A stretch of 64,000 nt of DNA from Microcella pacifica (lineage in GTDB: Bacteria; Actinomycetota; Actinomycetes; Actinomycetales; Microbacteriaceae), in contig NZ_VIKT02000013.1 in NCBI RefSeq assembly GCF_009371975.2, forward strand, positions 21,429 through 85,428, read 5' to 3'. The position numbers and the translations under genes are program-made. Below are positions 16,268-25,284 of this stretch, piece after piece (position 1 is the first letter of the stretch; every line of letters begins with the position of its first letter). Under the pieces are notes generated by a model. It was given only the letters and a program-made list of their open reading frames with translations. It ran no database searches and was not told where the DNA came from.

Positions 16268-17284
16268 TCAGCCGGCCCAGATTGCCCCGCCCACCGTCGC
16301 CAGATAGAGGCTGGGCAGGGCGATGCCCTCGAAGCCGATGCCGCGCCGGTCGCGCACGACGAGCCCCGCGGCGAGCACCGCCGTGATGAGAATCGTGCCG
16401 CCGAGCAGCACGAGACTCGCCGGGCCCACGTTGGCGTAGATGGTGCCCTCCAGGTAGAACGCGTCGGCGACGGCGATCATGAGCGTGTCGAAGACGTTGC
16501 CGCCGATGATGCCGCCCACGCCGAGGGTGAGCGCGCCGAGGCGCACGGCCGCGAGCAGCGTGATGAGCTCCGGCAGCGACGAGATCGCCGTCGTCACCGT
16601 GAACCCGGTCACCGCGCTCGGCCACCCGGTCGCGGCGATGAGGCCCAGACCCGACTGCCCGATCACCCAGCCGGTCACGCCGACGATGACGGCGAGCACG
16701 GCGAGCGTCGTCCACAGCCGTCGCGTCGAGGTCGTGCTGTGGTCTTCCCCGTCGTCGGTGCGGGTGTCGCGCGTCATGCGCGGCGACCACATGGGCGCTT
16801 CGCGCATCTGCCGCAGCAGCCGCAGCCCGTAGGCGTAGAACAGCGGAATGGCGAGCGTCGCCGGGTGGAACCACCCGATCGCGAGGTCGGGCGTCGCGTA
16901 GGCGATGATCGGCAGGGCGAGCAGCCCGACGAGGATGAGCGCCTGCAGCAGGTTGTCGAGCGACGCCGCCGCGTGCTCGAGGTTCGCGCGGCGGTAGACG
17001 AGGTCGGCGATGGCGAGCCACACGGTCTGAATCGCGACGCCGCCGATCGGGTTCGCGAGGGCGAATTCGGCGTCACCGCCCAGGGCTCCCGTGATGGTGG
17101 TGAGGATGCCCGGCAACGAGGTCACCGCACCGAGGAACAGCGCCCCGGCCACGGCCTCGCCGAGTCCCGTGCGATCGGCCAGCTCGTCGGCCGTCTTCGC
17201 CAGGCGCGTGCCGGCGAAGCCGAGCAGCACGACGGAGGCGGCGAGCCCGATGATGCTCGGCAGTAACGGCCAGACGTGCGTCAT
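16268..17284 (-). CDS. CaCA-family (sodium/calcium exchanger-type) membrane transporter
   Basis: A 338-residue protein with two homologous halves of about five hydrophobic segments each. Each half has a sodium/calcium exchanger alpha-repeat (EAVAGALFLGAVTSLPGILT in the first; a TTAISSLPELITLLAAVR stretch followed by GGNVFDTLMI in the second). A soluble linker around residues 165-185 (RMTRDTRTDDGEDHSTTSTRR) divides them. The ATG at 17284 follows a GGAG site; the open frame upstream adds 15 residues without support. The ion is uncertain, since this bacterial branch includes exchangers of calcium or other cations. It follows the NUDIX gene on the same strand, with a perfect hairpin between them. 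Confidence 0.85.
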   Translation of the reverse strand: MTHVWPLLPSIIGLAASVVLLGFAGTRLAKTADELADRTGLGEAVAGALFLGAVTSLPGILTTITGALGGDAEFALANPIGGVAIQTVWLAIADLVYRRANLEHAAASLDNLLQALILVGLLALPIIAYATPDLAIGWFHPATLAIPLFYAYGLRLLRQMREAPMWSPRMTRDTRTDDGEDHSTTSTRRLWTTLAVLAVIVGVTGWVIGQSGLGLIAATGWPSAVTGFTVTTAISSLPELITLLAAVRLGALTLGVGGIIGGNVFDTLMIAVADAFYLEGTIYANVGPASLVLLGGTILITAVLAAGLVVRDRRGIGFEGIALPSLYLATVGGAIWAG

Positions 17285-17340
17285 CGCTCCACTCTGCCAG
17301 CGGACGGCGCGGGCCGTCGAGGCGCACACGGGCGGTTCAC

Positions 17341-17364
17341 GGGCTCGTCGCTGGCGACGAGCCC
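17341..17364 (-). terminator. Terminator hairpin between the NUDIX and exchanger genes
   Basis: The arms GGGCTCGTCGC (17341-17351) and GCGACGAGCCC (17354-17364) are perfect reverse complements with a two-base centre. It sits 17 bases past the NUDIX gene stop (17381) and before the exchanger start (17284) on the minus strand. No T-run follows, which is common in actinobacteria. Confidence 0.65.
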
Positions 17365-17380
17365 GGCGCGGTTCATGAAC

Positions 17381-17869
17381 TCAGTGCAGGCTCAGTCGTT
17401 CGCGGAGGGCCGGCCAGCTGGCGGCGAATCCGGGGTGCAGGGGCAGAGCATCCACGTCGTCGAGGGGAACCCAGCGCACGGCGACGCTCTCCGCGTCGGC
17501 GACAAGGGGGGCGAAGAGCCGGTCGACGCGCACCGCGACGGTCGTGTACGACCAGAAGCCGATGTCGTAGACGCTCTCGAACAGGAGGCTGACCTCGTCG
17601 GGCGGCACGCCGGCCTCCTCGATGGCTTCGCGCACGGCGGCGTCCTGGGCCGACTCGCCCTGCTTGCGCGCGCCGCCAGGCAGGCCCCACGTGTCGCCGT
17701 GATGCGACCAGGCGGCGCGATGCTGCAGCAGGACGCCCGCCTCGAGGTGCCACGCCAGCAGGCCGGCCGCGCCGAAGCGGCCCCAGTACTTCGTGCCGTC
17801 GGGGCCCTCGACCCACGCGTCGCCGGGGTCGCGCAGGTGCGGCGGCGGCAGCGGAGGTCGTTCGGTCAT
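17381..17869 (-). CDS. NUDIX hydrolase
   Basis: A 162-residue protein with a complete NUDIX box: GGARKQGESAQDAAVREA continues into IEEAGV (about residues 64-88), holding the REAIEEAG metal-binding core. The N-terminus has WGRFGAAGLLAWH and the box is preceded by HGDTWGLPG. The family hydrolyses nucleoside diphosphates linked to another group (for example oxidised dNTPs, ADP-ribose or cofactors); the substrate here cannot be named. It is a single gene between the DUF2071 gene (divergent) and the exchanger, with a hairpin terminator behind it. Confidence 0.92.
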   Translation of the reverse strand: MTERPPLPPPHLRDPGDAWVEGPDGTKYWGRFGAAGLLAWHLEAGVLLQHRAAWSHHGDTWGLPGGARKQGESAQDAAVREAIEEAGVPPDEVSLLFESVYDIGFWSYTTVAVRVDRLFAPLVADAESVAVRWVPLDDVDALPLHPGFAASWPALRERLSLH

Positions 17870-17971
17870 GATGCTCTCAGGCTACGCCGCACCCCTGCGA
17901 GAGTGCCGCGCGCTCTCCCACGCGAGCCGCGTGGGCGGGTAGACAGCGGCGGTGCGGGGCATGATGGGGGC

Positions 17972-18757
17972 ATGGTCGACGCTCCCCCGCCCGACGCGGC
18001 TGTGCCACCGCTCAGCTCGATCGCGCCCCCGCTCAGCGCGATCGCGCCCCCACTGCCGGGCCGCGCGATCATCCGCCAGCGCTGGAGCGACTTCGTGTTC
18101 CTCCACTGGCGCGTCGACCCGCAGCTCGTCGCGCCCATGCTGCCGCCCGGCACGCGGCCCGACGTGCACGACGGCAGCGCGTGGGTGGGGCTCATCCCGT
18201 TCGTGCTGAGCGACCACGCTTTCCTGCCGCTGCCGCCCGTACCCGGTGCGGGCACGTTCATCGAGATCAACGTGCGCACCTACTCGGTCGACGAGCGCGG
18301 TCAGCGCGGGGTGGTCTTCCGCTCGCTTGACGCCGAACGGTTGCCCTCCGTCCTCGCCGCGCAGGCACTGTTCGGCCTGCCGTACCGCTGGACCCAGGCC
18401 GGGATGCGCCTCACCGCCGACACCCTCGAGTACCGCGCGCGACGACGCACCGGCGCCCGACCGTGCACCCGCATTCACGCTCGCCCCGGCGCCGCCCCGG
18501 TCGACACGCCGCTCAGCCGCTTCCTCACCGCGCGCTGGGGGTTCCACGAGCGGCACCTGGGGCGCACGATCTTCGCGCGCAACACGCACGAGCCGTGGCC
18601 GCTCGTCGACGCCGAGCTGCTGCACCTCGACGACGAGCTGCTCGCGGCCGCCGGATTCCCCGACCTCGCGGAGCGCCCGCCCGACTCGGTGCTCGCGACC
18701 CCGCTGCGGCACCCCGGCGTCACGACCGAGTTCGCGGCGCCCACGCGCGTCGCGTAG
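17972..18757 (+). CDS. DUF2071 (YqjF-like) family protein
   Basis: A 261-residue protein matching the DUF2071 family. Typical blocks are IIRQRWSDFVFLHWRVDP at about residue 30, LPPGTRPDVHDGSAWVGLIPF, and FIEINVRTYSVDERGQRGVVF. A GLPYRW segment follows. Its function is unknown; it has the fold of the acetoacetate decarboxylase superfamily. The ATG at 17972 is the only in-frame start near the conserved N-terminus; the region before it is the antisense of the NUDIX gene. It has a Pro/Ala-rich N-terminal leader of about 25 residues. It is divergent from the NUDIX gene and a palindromic repeat pair follows it. Confidence 0.85.
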   Translation: MVDAPPPDAAVPPLSSIAPPLSAIAPPLPGRAIIRQRWSDFVFLHWRVDPQLVAPMLPPGTRPDVHDGSAWVGLIPFVLSDHAFLPLPPVPGAGTFIEINVRTYSVDERGQRGVVFRSLDAERLPSVLAAQALFGLPYRWTQAGMRLTADTLEYRARRRTGARPCTRIHARPGAAPVDTPLSRFLTARWGFHERHLGRTIFARNTHEPWPLVDAELLHLDDELLAAAGFPDLAERPPDSVLATPLRHPGVTTEFAAPTRVA

Positions 18758-18788
18758 CAGCGGCGGGTCCCCGAGGCGGTCCCCGCCC

Positions 18789-18857
18789 GCTTCCACAACT
18801 TCGGAGTGGAAGCAGCCCCGCCGACAGCCTCCGAGCGCCACTCCGAAGTTGTGGAAG
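18789..18857. repeat. Palindromic repeat copies 2 and 3, inverted pair
   Basis: Copy 2 (18789-18813) is identical over 25 bases to the element inside the BtrH-like gene at 10444. Copy 3 (18838-18857) is the same 20-base core on the other strand, 24 bases further on. The pair lies between the DUF2071 gene and the MOSC gene, which is the usual layout of REP/BIME-type elements in intergenic DNA. Because the copies face each other, the transcript could also form one large hairpin and act as a terminator for either converging gene. Confidence 0.85.
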
Positions 18858-18892
18858 GGCCGCCGGGGGAAAATCGGCTACCGACGGCGCGG

Positions 18893-19462
18893 CTACTCGT
18901 GGCGGAAGGCGCCCGCGATCGTCGGCGCCACGTCGGGCACGCTCACGACCGTGATCGGGTCGCCCGCGCGCACGACGCCCTTGCGCACGACGCGCGCGTA
19001 CGCCCCGAGCCGTCGAGCGTCGGCGAAGCGCTTGACCCAGCCCCGAGCATCCTCGCCGCCGACCCAGCGGGCGAACGTCTGGCACGGCGTGCGCGGCATC
19101 GTCAGCTCGAGCTCCACCGCGTCGGACCCCTCGCCGATGCGCCACCGCTCCCCCACGCGCGCGGCGTTGACGTCGAGGCCCTCGACGCGCAGGTTCTCGC
19201 CGAACCAGCCGGGGTGCAGCTCGCGGCCCAGCTCGGCCTGCCAGAAGTCGGCATCCGACTGGCTGTAGAGGTACACGGCCTTGTCGTGACCGCCGTGGTG
19301 CTTGCGATCGACCTGCACGTCACCGCGCAGCCCGAACTCGCCGACCTTGACCGGCTCGGCGGTCGCGCGCTTGTCGATCGCCGTCACGCCGTCGGGGCCG
19401 CCGTAGTCGGGGATGAGCTGGTGGACGACGCACACGGCGGAGACCGAAGCATGAGGGGGCAT
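18893..19462 (-). CDS. MOSC domain protein (YiiM-like)
   Basis: The 189-residue product has a MOSC domain, the sulfur-carrier domain found in molybdenum cofactor sulfurases. Recognisable parts are the DVQVDRKHHGGHDKAVYLY block near residues 48-66, GWFGENLRVEGL near 86-97, ELTMPRTPCQTFARW with Cys127 as a possible sulfur-carrying residue, and the GDPITV motif near the end. Stand-alone proteins of this type (YiiM-like) reduce N-hydroxylated compounds or act in Mo cofactor chemistry in relatives. It follows der on the minus strand by 42 bases and may be its last co-transcribed gene. Confidence 0.88.
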   Translation of the reverse strand: MPPHASVSAVCVVHQLIPDYGGPDGVTAIDKRATAEPVKVGEFGLRGDVQVDRKHHGGHDKAVYLYSQSDADFWQAELGRELHPGWFGENLRVEGLDVNAARVGERWRIGEGSDAVELELTMPRTPCQTFARWVGGEDARGWVKRFADARRLGAYARVVRKGVVRAGDPITVVSVPDVAPTIAGAFRHE

Positions 19463-19504
19463 GCTGTCAGCCTAGAACGCAAGCGGACACTCGCGAAGAA
19501 CCAC

Positions 19505-21070
19505 CTACTTGCGCTGGCGCTTTTCCCGAACTCGCATGTTCACCTGGATGGGGGTTCCCTCGAAGCCCCAGACCTCGCGCAGGCGCCGCGTGATGAAACG
19601 GCGGTACTGCGGGTCGAGGAACCCGGTCGTGAACAGCACGAACGTCGGCGGGCGCGTCGACGCCTGCGTCGCGAACAGGATGCGCGGCTGCTTGCCCCCG
19701 CGCACCGGGTGAGGATGCTCCGCCGTGAGCTCGCTGATGAACGCGTTGAGCTTTCCGGTCGGAATACGCGTATCCCACGACTCGAGCGCGAGCTCCAGGC
19801 CGGGTACGAGCTTCTCCAAGTGGCGTCCCGTGCGCGCCGACATGTTGATGCGCGGCGCCCACGCGACGTGCGCGAGATCCTGCTCGATCTCGCGCTCCAG
19901 GTAGCGGCGGCGCTCGTCGTCGAGCAGATCCCACTTGTTGAACGCCAGCACGAGGGCGCGCCCCGACTCGAGCACGAGGTCGATGATGCGCACATCCTGC
20001 TCGCTCAGCGGCTCCGTCACGTCGAGCAGCACGACCGCGACCTCCGCCTTCTCGAGCGCGGCCGCCGTGCGCAGTGAGGCGTAGAAGTCGGCACCCTGCT
20101 GCAGGTGCACGCGGCGGCGGATGCCGGCCGTGTCGACGAAGCGCCAGATGCGCCCGCCGAGCTCCACCTGCTCGTCGATCGGGTCTCGTGTCGTGCCCGC
20201 GAGCTCGTTGACGACGACGCGCTCCTCGCGCGCCGCCTTGTTGAGCAGGCTCGACTTGCCCACGTTGGGGCGGCCCAGCAACGCGACGCGGCGGGGCCCG
20301 CCGTACTCCTCCTTCGCGACCGCCGACACGCTCGGCAGCACCGTGAGGATGTGGTCGAGCAGGTCGGCGACGCCGCGGCCGTGCAGGGCCGAGACGGGCC
20401 ACGGCTCGCCGAGACCGAGATTCCACAGCGCGGCGGCCTCCGGCTCCTGGCGCGCATCGTCCACCTTGTTCGCGGCGAGGATGACGGGCTTGTTGGAGCG
20501 GCGCAGCATCTTCACGACGAACTCGTCGGTCGCGGTGGCACCCGTGATGGCGTCGACGACGAAGAGCACAGCATCCGCCAGATCGACCGCGACCTCGGCC
20601 TGCGCCGCGACCGACGCGTTGATGCCCGAGGCGTCGGGCTCCCACCCGCCCGTGTCGACGAGCGTGAAGCGGCGCGTGTTCCACTCCGCCTTGTACGTCA
20701 CACGGTCGCGCGTGACGCCCGGAGTGTCCTCCACGACCGCCTCGCGACGGCCGAGGATGCGGTTGACGAGAGCGCTCTTGCCCACGTTCGGGCGGCCGAC
20801 GATCGCGAGCACCGGCAGGGCCGGCATCGTGATGATGCCGTCCTCCCCGACGGTCGCGCCCTCGAGCAGGTCGAGGTCGTCGTCATCGAGGTCGTAGTCG
20901 GCGAGGCCGGCGCGTAGAGCATCCGCGCGCTTCGCGGCGAGATCCTCATCGAGGTCGGCCAGGCGCGCGGCGACCTCGCCTGCCGCCTCGGGCGCGAGCT
21001 CGGGGTAGTCATCACCCGCGGAGTCGCGGGCGTCATCGTCACCGGGAGAGCCGGGGGTGGTGTCAGTCAT
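19505..21070 (-). CDS. der: Der (EngA), tandem GTPase for 50S ribosome assembly
   Basis: A 521-residue protein with two GTPase domains in tandem and a C-terminal KH-like domain. The first G1 motif is GRPNVGKSA at residues 92-100 and the second is GRPNVGKSS in the central part. Both are followed by DTxG switch motifs and N-K-x-D specificity motifs (NKVD, NKWD). Der acts in maturation of the large ribosomal subunit. Unlike the E. coli protein, it starts with an acidic extension of about 85 residues (rich in Asp, Glu and Ala), common in actinobacterial homologues. The ATG at 21070 overlaps the cmk stop (ATGA), so the two are coupled as in many actinobacteria. Confidence 0.96.
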   Translation of the reverse strand: MTDTTPGSPGDDDARDSAGDDYPELAPEAAGEVAARLADLDEDLAAKRADALRAGLADYDLDDDDLDLLEGATVGEDGIITMPALPVLAIVGRPNVGKSALVNRILGRREAVVEDTPGVTRDRVTYKAEWNTRRFTLVDTGGWEPDASGINASVAAQAEVAVDLADAVLFVVDAITGATATDEFVVKMLRRSNKPVILAANKVDDARQEPEAAALWNLGLGEPWPVSALHGRGVADLLDHILTVLPSVSAVAKEEYGGPRRVALLGRPNVGKSSLLNKAAREERVVVNELAGTTRDPIDEQVELGGRIWRFVDTAGIRRRVHLQQGADFYASLRTAAALEKAEVAVVLLDVTEPLSEQDVRIIDLVLESGRALVLAFNKWDLLDDERRRYLEREIEQDLAHVAWAPRINMSARTGRHLEKLVPGLELALESWDTRIPTGKLNAFISELTAEHPHPVRGGKQPRILFATQASTRPPTFVLFTTGFLDPQYRRFITRRLREVWGFEGTPIQVNMRVREKRQRK

Positions 21071-21732
21071 GGGGTCCTTGCATGCACGATGTCGAGGAGC
21101 GCCAGCACCGTCTGCTCGAAGTCGAGGTCGGTGGAGTCGAGAGTGGTGACGCCCTCAGCGGCATTCATGAAATCCACCACGCGGGAATCCTGGGCATCCC
21201 GCGAGGCCAGCTGCTGCGCGGTCGCCTCGGCCGACACGGCGCTCAGCTCCGCCGACCTTCTCGCCATTCTAGCCTCCGCACTGGCGGTCAGCAGTACGCG
21301 CACCGGCGCATCGGGCGCGACGACCGTCGTGATGTCGCGGCCCTCGACGATCACGCCGTCCTTGGGGTTCTCCGCCATGAGCCGACGGAACAGGTCGTTG
21401 AGCCCCACGCGCACCTCGGGCACGCGCGCGATGTGGCTCACGACGGCGCTCACGCGCGGCTCGCGGATGTCGCGCGTGATCTCCTCGCCGCCCACGCGCA
21501 CGAAGTAGTGCTGGGGGTCCATCCCGATCGAGTAGTCGAAGTCGGCGAGACGAGCGACCACGGCATCAGCATCCTCGGTGTCGACGCCCTCATCGAGGCA
21601 GTGCCAGGCGAGCGCGCGGTAGGCGGCACCGGTGTCGAGGTACGCCCATCCGAGGCGCAGGGCGGCCTCCTTGCTCACACTCGACTTGCCGCTGCCGGCG
21701 GGGCCGTCGACGGCCACGATGATGTCGCTCAT
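21067..21732 (-). CDS. cmk: Cytidylate kinase (Cmk)
   Basis: A 221-residue nucleoside monophosphate kinase with the P-loop GPAGSGKSS at residues 10-18, a YLDTGAAYR motif typical of CMP kinases, and [12 protein letters not shown] in the central part. It converts CMP and dCMP to the diphosphates with ATP. The open frame runs far upstream into the tyrA region, but the ATG at 21732 with a GAGAGGAACC site ahead of it matches the family start ([10 protein letters not shown]). It lies between tyrA (59 bases away) and der (overlapping by 4), the usual actinobacterial order. Confidence 0.96.
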   Translation of the reverse strand: MSDIIVAVDGPAGSGKSSVSKEAALRLGWAYLDTGAAYRALAWHCLDEGVDTEDADAVVARLADFDYSIGMDPQHYFVRVGGEEITRDIREPRVSAVVSHIARVPEVRVGLNDLFRRLMAENPKDGVIVEGRDITTVVAPDAPVRVLLTASAEARMARRSAELSAVSAEATAQQLASRDAQDSRVVDFMNAAEGVTTLDSTDLDFEQTVLALLDIVHARTP

Positions 21733-21791
21733 GGGGTTCCTCTCGTCGGATTCGTGGCGAGGCGCGCCCGCGCAGGAATGGTCGGGGCAGC

Positions 21792-22910
21792 TCAGCTCGC
21801 GCCGGCAATGCGCCAGCCGCGCGCCTCGAGCTCGGCGATGAGGCGCTCTTCGGCCTCGGGCACGATGGAGATCTCGGCGAAGCCGATGGGCGCGCCGGGC
21901 GAGTGCTCGAGCCGCAGGTCTTCCATGTTGACGCCGAGCTCGCCGATCTCGGTGAGCAGGCGCGCCAACTGGCCGGGAGTGTCGTCGACCATGACGATGA
22001 GCTGCGCGTACCGGCGGTCCTCGCCGTGCTTGCCGGGGATGCGCGCGACACCCGCGTTGCCCGCGCCGAGCAGGTCGGCGAGCGCTCGACGCGAGCCGCT
22101 GGCATTCGGGTGCTCGAGCGCGCTGATCGCTTCGTCGAGGTCGTCGCGCAGCGAACGCAGGATGCCCGCCACGGGCCCCGCATTCGCCCCGAGTATCTGC
22201 ACCCACAGCCCGGGGTCGCTCGAGGCGATGCGCGTCACGTCGCGCACTCCCTGCCCGGCGAGGTCGACGGCGGCGTTGCTCGCGCCGCGCAGCCGCGCCG
22301 CCATCGCGGTCGCGACGAGCTGCGGCACGTGGCTGATGAGCGCCACGGCGCGATCGTGCTCCTCGACGCTGAGCTCGATCGGCACGGCGCCCACGTCGAG
22401 GATGAGGTCTTCGATCGCTCCTGCCGCGCGGTAACTGATGCCGTCGTGGCCGGCGAGCACCCACGGCCGCCCCACGAAGAGGTCGGCGCGCGCCGAGATC
22501 GGCCCGCCGCGCTCGCGCCCCGCCATCGGGTGCGTGCCGAGATAGCGGCTCACGTCAGCGCCGATGGCGCGCAGCTCGGCGAGCACGCTGCCCTTGACGC
22601 TCGCGACATCCGTGACGAGGGCCTCGGGATGCGCCTCCAGCTCGGCGGCCACCGTCGACGCGGTGACGTCGGGCGGCACGGCGACGACGACGAGCGCGGG
22701 GCGGTCGCCCGCCGACGCGGGGCGGCCGGCGCCGTAGTCGACGGCGAGGCGCACGGCCGTCGGCGACAGGTCGGCCAGGGCGACGTCGACGCCCTTCGCG
22801 GTGAGCGCGAGCCCGATGCTCGTGCCGAGCAGTCCAGCCCCGACGATGCGCACGTCGCCCTGCAGGCGGCGGTCGTGCGCGCCGGGCTGCCGTGGGCGTG
22901 GCTCGGTCAT
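21792..22910 (-). CDS. tyrA: Prephenate dehydrogenase (TyrA) with ACT domain
   Basis: A 372-residue protein. The N-terminal NAD-binding fold starts [17 protein letters not shown] (about residues 20-36), and the catalytic THPMAG motif with its HP follows at about 130. The helical dimerisation domain contains [13 protein letters not shown], and an ACT domain (about 290-372) contains [15 protein letters not shown]. The enzyme oxidatively decarboxylates prephenate to 4-hydroxyphenylpyruvate in tyrosine synthesis; the ACT domain implies feedback control by tyrosine. The ATG overlaps the rluB stop by 4 bases. Confidence 0.94.
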   Translation of the reverse strand: MTEPRPRQPGAHDRRLQGDVRIVGAGLLGTSIGLALTAKGVDVALADLSPTAVRLAVDYGAGRPASAGDRPALVVVAVPPDVTASTVAAELEAHPEALVTDVASVKGSVLAELRAIGADVSRYLGTHPMAGRERGGPISARADLFVGRPWVLAGHDGISYRAAGAIEDLILDVGAVPIELSVEEHDRAVALISHVPQLVATAMAARLRGASNAAVDLAGQGVRDVTRIASSDPGLWVQILGANAGPVAGILRSLRDDLDEAISALEHPNASGSRRALADLLGAGNAGVARIPGKHGEDRRYAQLIVMVDDTPGQLARLLTEIGELGVNMEDLRLEHSPGAPIGFAEISIVPEAEERLIAELEARGWRIAGAS

Positions 22911-23764
22911 CGGGGGGCTCCGGGGTTCGTGTCGAGAGTGTCGGGGTCGTCGACGGTCGCGCGAGCTTCGGCGGCGGCGGCATCCGTCGCATCCGACCCG
23001 CTGCGGGCTGCGCGACTCAGGGTCAGCAGCGCGCCGCGCTCCACCTTAGTGAGGTCGCGCACCTCCCCCGCCGCGAGCGTGCCGAGGTGCAACGGGCCGA
23101 AGGAGCGGCGCACGAGCTCGACGACGGGGTGGTCGACGGCGGCGAGCATGCGGCGCACGATGCGGTTGCGGCCGGAGTGCAGCGTGAGCTCGACCATGCT
23201 GTACCCGCCCACGGGCTTGCCGAGCAGCCGGGCCGCGTCGGCCGCGATGGGGCCGTCGTCGAGCTCGACGCCCTCCTTGAGGCGACGCAGCACGGGCGCG
23301 GTGACGCTGCCGCGCACCTTGGCGATGTAGGTCTTCTCGACGCCGAAGCGCGGGTGGGCGAGCACGTTGGCGAGCTCGCCGTCGTTGGTGAGCAGCAGCA
23401 GTCCGCTCGTCTCGGCGTCGAGCCGGCCCACGTTGTAGAGGCGCTCGTCGTAGCGGTCGGTGTAGCGGCGCAGGTCGGGGCGGCCGCTCTCGTCCTTCAT
23501 GGTGCTCACGACGCCCGTCGGCTTGTTGAGCATGACGTACCGCTTCGTGGTGTCGAGCTGAATGGCCACGCCGTCGAGCGCGACCTCGTCGACCGCAGGG
23601 TCGACGCGGCGCCCCGGCTCGACGACGGGCTCGCCGTTGACGGTCACCCGGCCCTGCGCGATGTAGTCCTCGCACACCCGGCGGGAGGCGACACCGGCGG
23701 CCGCCATGACCTTCTGGAGGCGCTCCCCCGCAGGCTGGTCAGCGCTGTATCCGTCAGCGGACAT
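22907..23764 (-). CDS. rluB: RluB-family pseudouridine synthase
   Basis: A 285-residue protein with an N-terminal S4 RNA-binding domain (about 14-60, ERLQKVMAAAGVASRRVCED) and a RsuA/RluB-type catalytic domain. The catalytic aspartate lies in GRLDAETSGLLLLT. RluB makes a pseudouridine in helix 89/90 of 23S rRNA; RluB and RsuA-like specificity cannot be separated with certainty from sequence alone. The gene overlaps tyrA by 4 bases and scpB by 11 bases in the conserved scpA-scpB-rluB chromosome-condensation cluster. Confidence 0.92.
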   Translation of the reverse strand: MSADGYSADQPAGERLQKVMAAAGVASRRVCEDYIAQGRVTVNGEPVVEPGRRVDPAVDEVALDGVAIQLDTTKRYVMLNKPTGVVSTMKDESGRPDLRRYTDRYDERLYNVGRLDAETSGLLLLTNDGELANVLAHPRFGVEKTYIAKVRGSVTAPVLRRLKEGVELDDGPIAADAARLLGKPVGGYSMVELTLHSGRNRIVRRMLAAVDHPVVELVRRSFGPLHLGTLAAGEVRDLTKVERGALLTLSRAARSGSDATDAAAAEARATVDDPDTLDTNPGAPR

Positions 23765-24425
23765 CGTCGAACCCCGCGCTCCCGTCGTCGAGCAGCGGTG
23801 AGATCTGGGGCAGCTCGTCGAGCGAGTTGATGCCGAGCTGCGTGAGCAGCAGGTCGGTCGTCGCGTAGTGGATGGCGCCCGTCTCGCTGTCGGTGAAGGC
23901 TTCCGTGATGAGCCCGCGCCCGAGGAGCGTGCGCACGACCGAGTCGACGTTGACGGCGCGGATCGACGCGATCGACCCGCGGCTGATCGGCTGCTTGTAG
24001 GCGATGACGGCGAGCGTCTCGAGGGCGGCCTGCGAGAGCTTCGACGGGTTCTGCGTCTGCACGTAGTCGCGCACGACGTCGTCGTACTCGCCGCGTACGT
24101 AGATGCGCCAGCCGCCGCCGACCTCGCGCAGCTCGAGGCCGCGCCGCGTGCCCGGCGTGCCGTCCTCGCTCGCCTCGCCGTCGTAGTCGGCGACGAGCGC
24201 GGCGATCGCGGCCCGCACGACCCCGACGGGCCGACCGAGGGCGCTCGCGAGGCCGATGAGGCTCTGCGGCTCGTCGACGATCATGAGGATCGCCTCGAGG
24301 GCGCGCTCCACCTCGATGTGGTCCGGGATGCCCGGGGCCGGGGTCTCGTCAGGCACCGTCTCCTCGGCGCCGTCCGGCGCGCTCGCGGCCGTCGTGCCCT
24401 CGGTCACGTCAGCGTCACTGGCCAT
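23754..24425 (-). CDS. scpB: ScpB, segregation and condensation protein B
   Basis: A 223-residue protein with the winged-helix ScpB domain (HIEVERALEAILMIVDEPQS, then KLSQAALETLAVIAYKQPIS, a highly typical block, and RGLITEAF near the end). ScpB is the KITE subunit that with ScpA and SMC forms the bacterial condensin. An acidic N-terminal extension of about 35 residues precedes it. It overlaps scpA by 11 bases and rluB by 11 bases. No smc gene is in the window. Confidence 0.95.
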   Translation of the reverse strand: MASDADVTEGTTAASAPDGAEETVPDETPAPGIPDHIEVERALEAILMIVDEPQSLIGLASALGRPVGVVRAAIAALVADYDGEASEDGTPGTRRGLELREVGGGWRIYVRGEYDDVVRDYVQTQNPSKLSQAALETLAVIAYKQPISRGSIASIRAVNVDSVVRTLLGRGLITEAFTDSETGAIHYATTDLLLTQLGINSLDELPQISPLLDDGSAGFDDVR

Positions 24426-25284
24426 AGTCGGCCCCCAGGTTCACGAGGTTCTCGTCGCTCCAGTTCTCGGCCGTCCACCGCACGGTGAGCTCGCCGAGGG
24501 GCTCGAGCTGCTCGAAGCCGACGGCCGAGTGCCGGTACAGCTCGAGCAGGGCGAGGAAGCGCGCGACGATGACGCCCTTGCCCTCGGCCCCCGCGATGAG
24601 CTGGCGGAACGACACGGGGTCGCCGCGCCGCAGGAGGGCGACGACGTGCGCCGCCTGCTCGCGCACCGAGATGAGCGGAGCGTGCAGGTGGTCGAGGCCG
24701 ACGAGGGGGATCTCGCGCGGCGTGAGGGCGAGCAGGGCGAGCGCCGCGAAGTCGTCGAGGCTGAGAGTCCACTGCAGCTCGGGCGTGCGCTGCCGGTACT
24801 GGTCCTCGAGCCGCACGGAGCGCACGTGGCGGCGGCTCTCCGCCTCGAGCCGCTCGGCGAACCACGCGCTCGCCTCCTTGAAGGCGCGGTACTGCAGCAG
24901 TCGGGCGAAGAGCAGGTCGCGCGCTTCGAGCAGCGCGACGTCCTCCGCGTCGACGAGCTCGCCCTGCGGCAGCAGGCTCGCGATCTTGAGGTCGAGCAGC
25001 GTCACGGCGATGACGAGGAACTCGCTCGCCTCGTCGAGGTGGTCCTCCGCCTCGAGGGCGCGCAGGTAGGCGAGAAACTCGTCCGTCACGGCACTGAGGC
25101 TGAGCTCGGTGATGTCGCGCTCGCGCTTGGTGATGAGGCTCAGCAGCAGGTCGAACGGGCCGTCGAAGTCGTCGAGCGTGACGCGGAACCCGCGCGGAGC
25201 ATCCTCGACAGAAGCCTCTGCCGCCGCGACGGCGCCCGCCTGCGCAGCCAACCCCGCGACGGTCGGCTCAGGCGACCTGGCCAC
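24415..25284 (-). CDS. scpA: ScpA, segregation and condensation protein A (kleisin)
   Basis: A 289-residue kleisin. The N-terminal SMC-binding block is FRVTLDDFDGPFDLLLSLIT (about residues 32-51), and the internal SEFLVIAVTLLDLKIASLLP and C-terminal winged-helix regions are present. ScpA closes the SMC ring and recruits ScpB. The first ATG at 25284 overlaps the parA gene by 17 bases and gives a 30-residue Ala-rich leader; an internal start is possible. The gene lies in a parA-scpA-scpB run, the common arrangement in actinobacteria. Confidence 0.95.
   Translation of the reverse strand: MARSPEPTVAGLAAQAGAVAAAEASVEDAPRGFRVTLDDFDGPFDLLLSLITKRERDITELSLSAVTDEFLAYLRALEAEDHLDEASEFLVIAVTLLDLKIASLLPQGELVDAEDVALLEARDLLFARLLQYRAFKEASAWFAERLEAESRRHVRSVRLEDQYRQRTPELQWTLSLDDFAALALLALTPREIPLVGLDHLHAPLISVREQAAHVVALLRRGDPVSFRQLIAGAEGKGVIVARFLALLELYRHSAVGFEQLEPLGELTVRWTAENWSDENLVNLGADYGQ

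Noticed and set aside
14352..18841. Many long open frames antisense to the antiporter, exchanger and DUF2071 genes
   Set aside because: High-GC DNA keeps stop codons rare in all frames; these read Arg/His/Ala/Pro-rich nonsense and have no start context.
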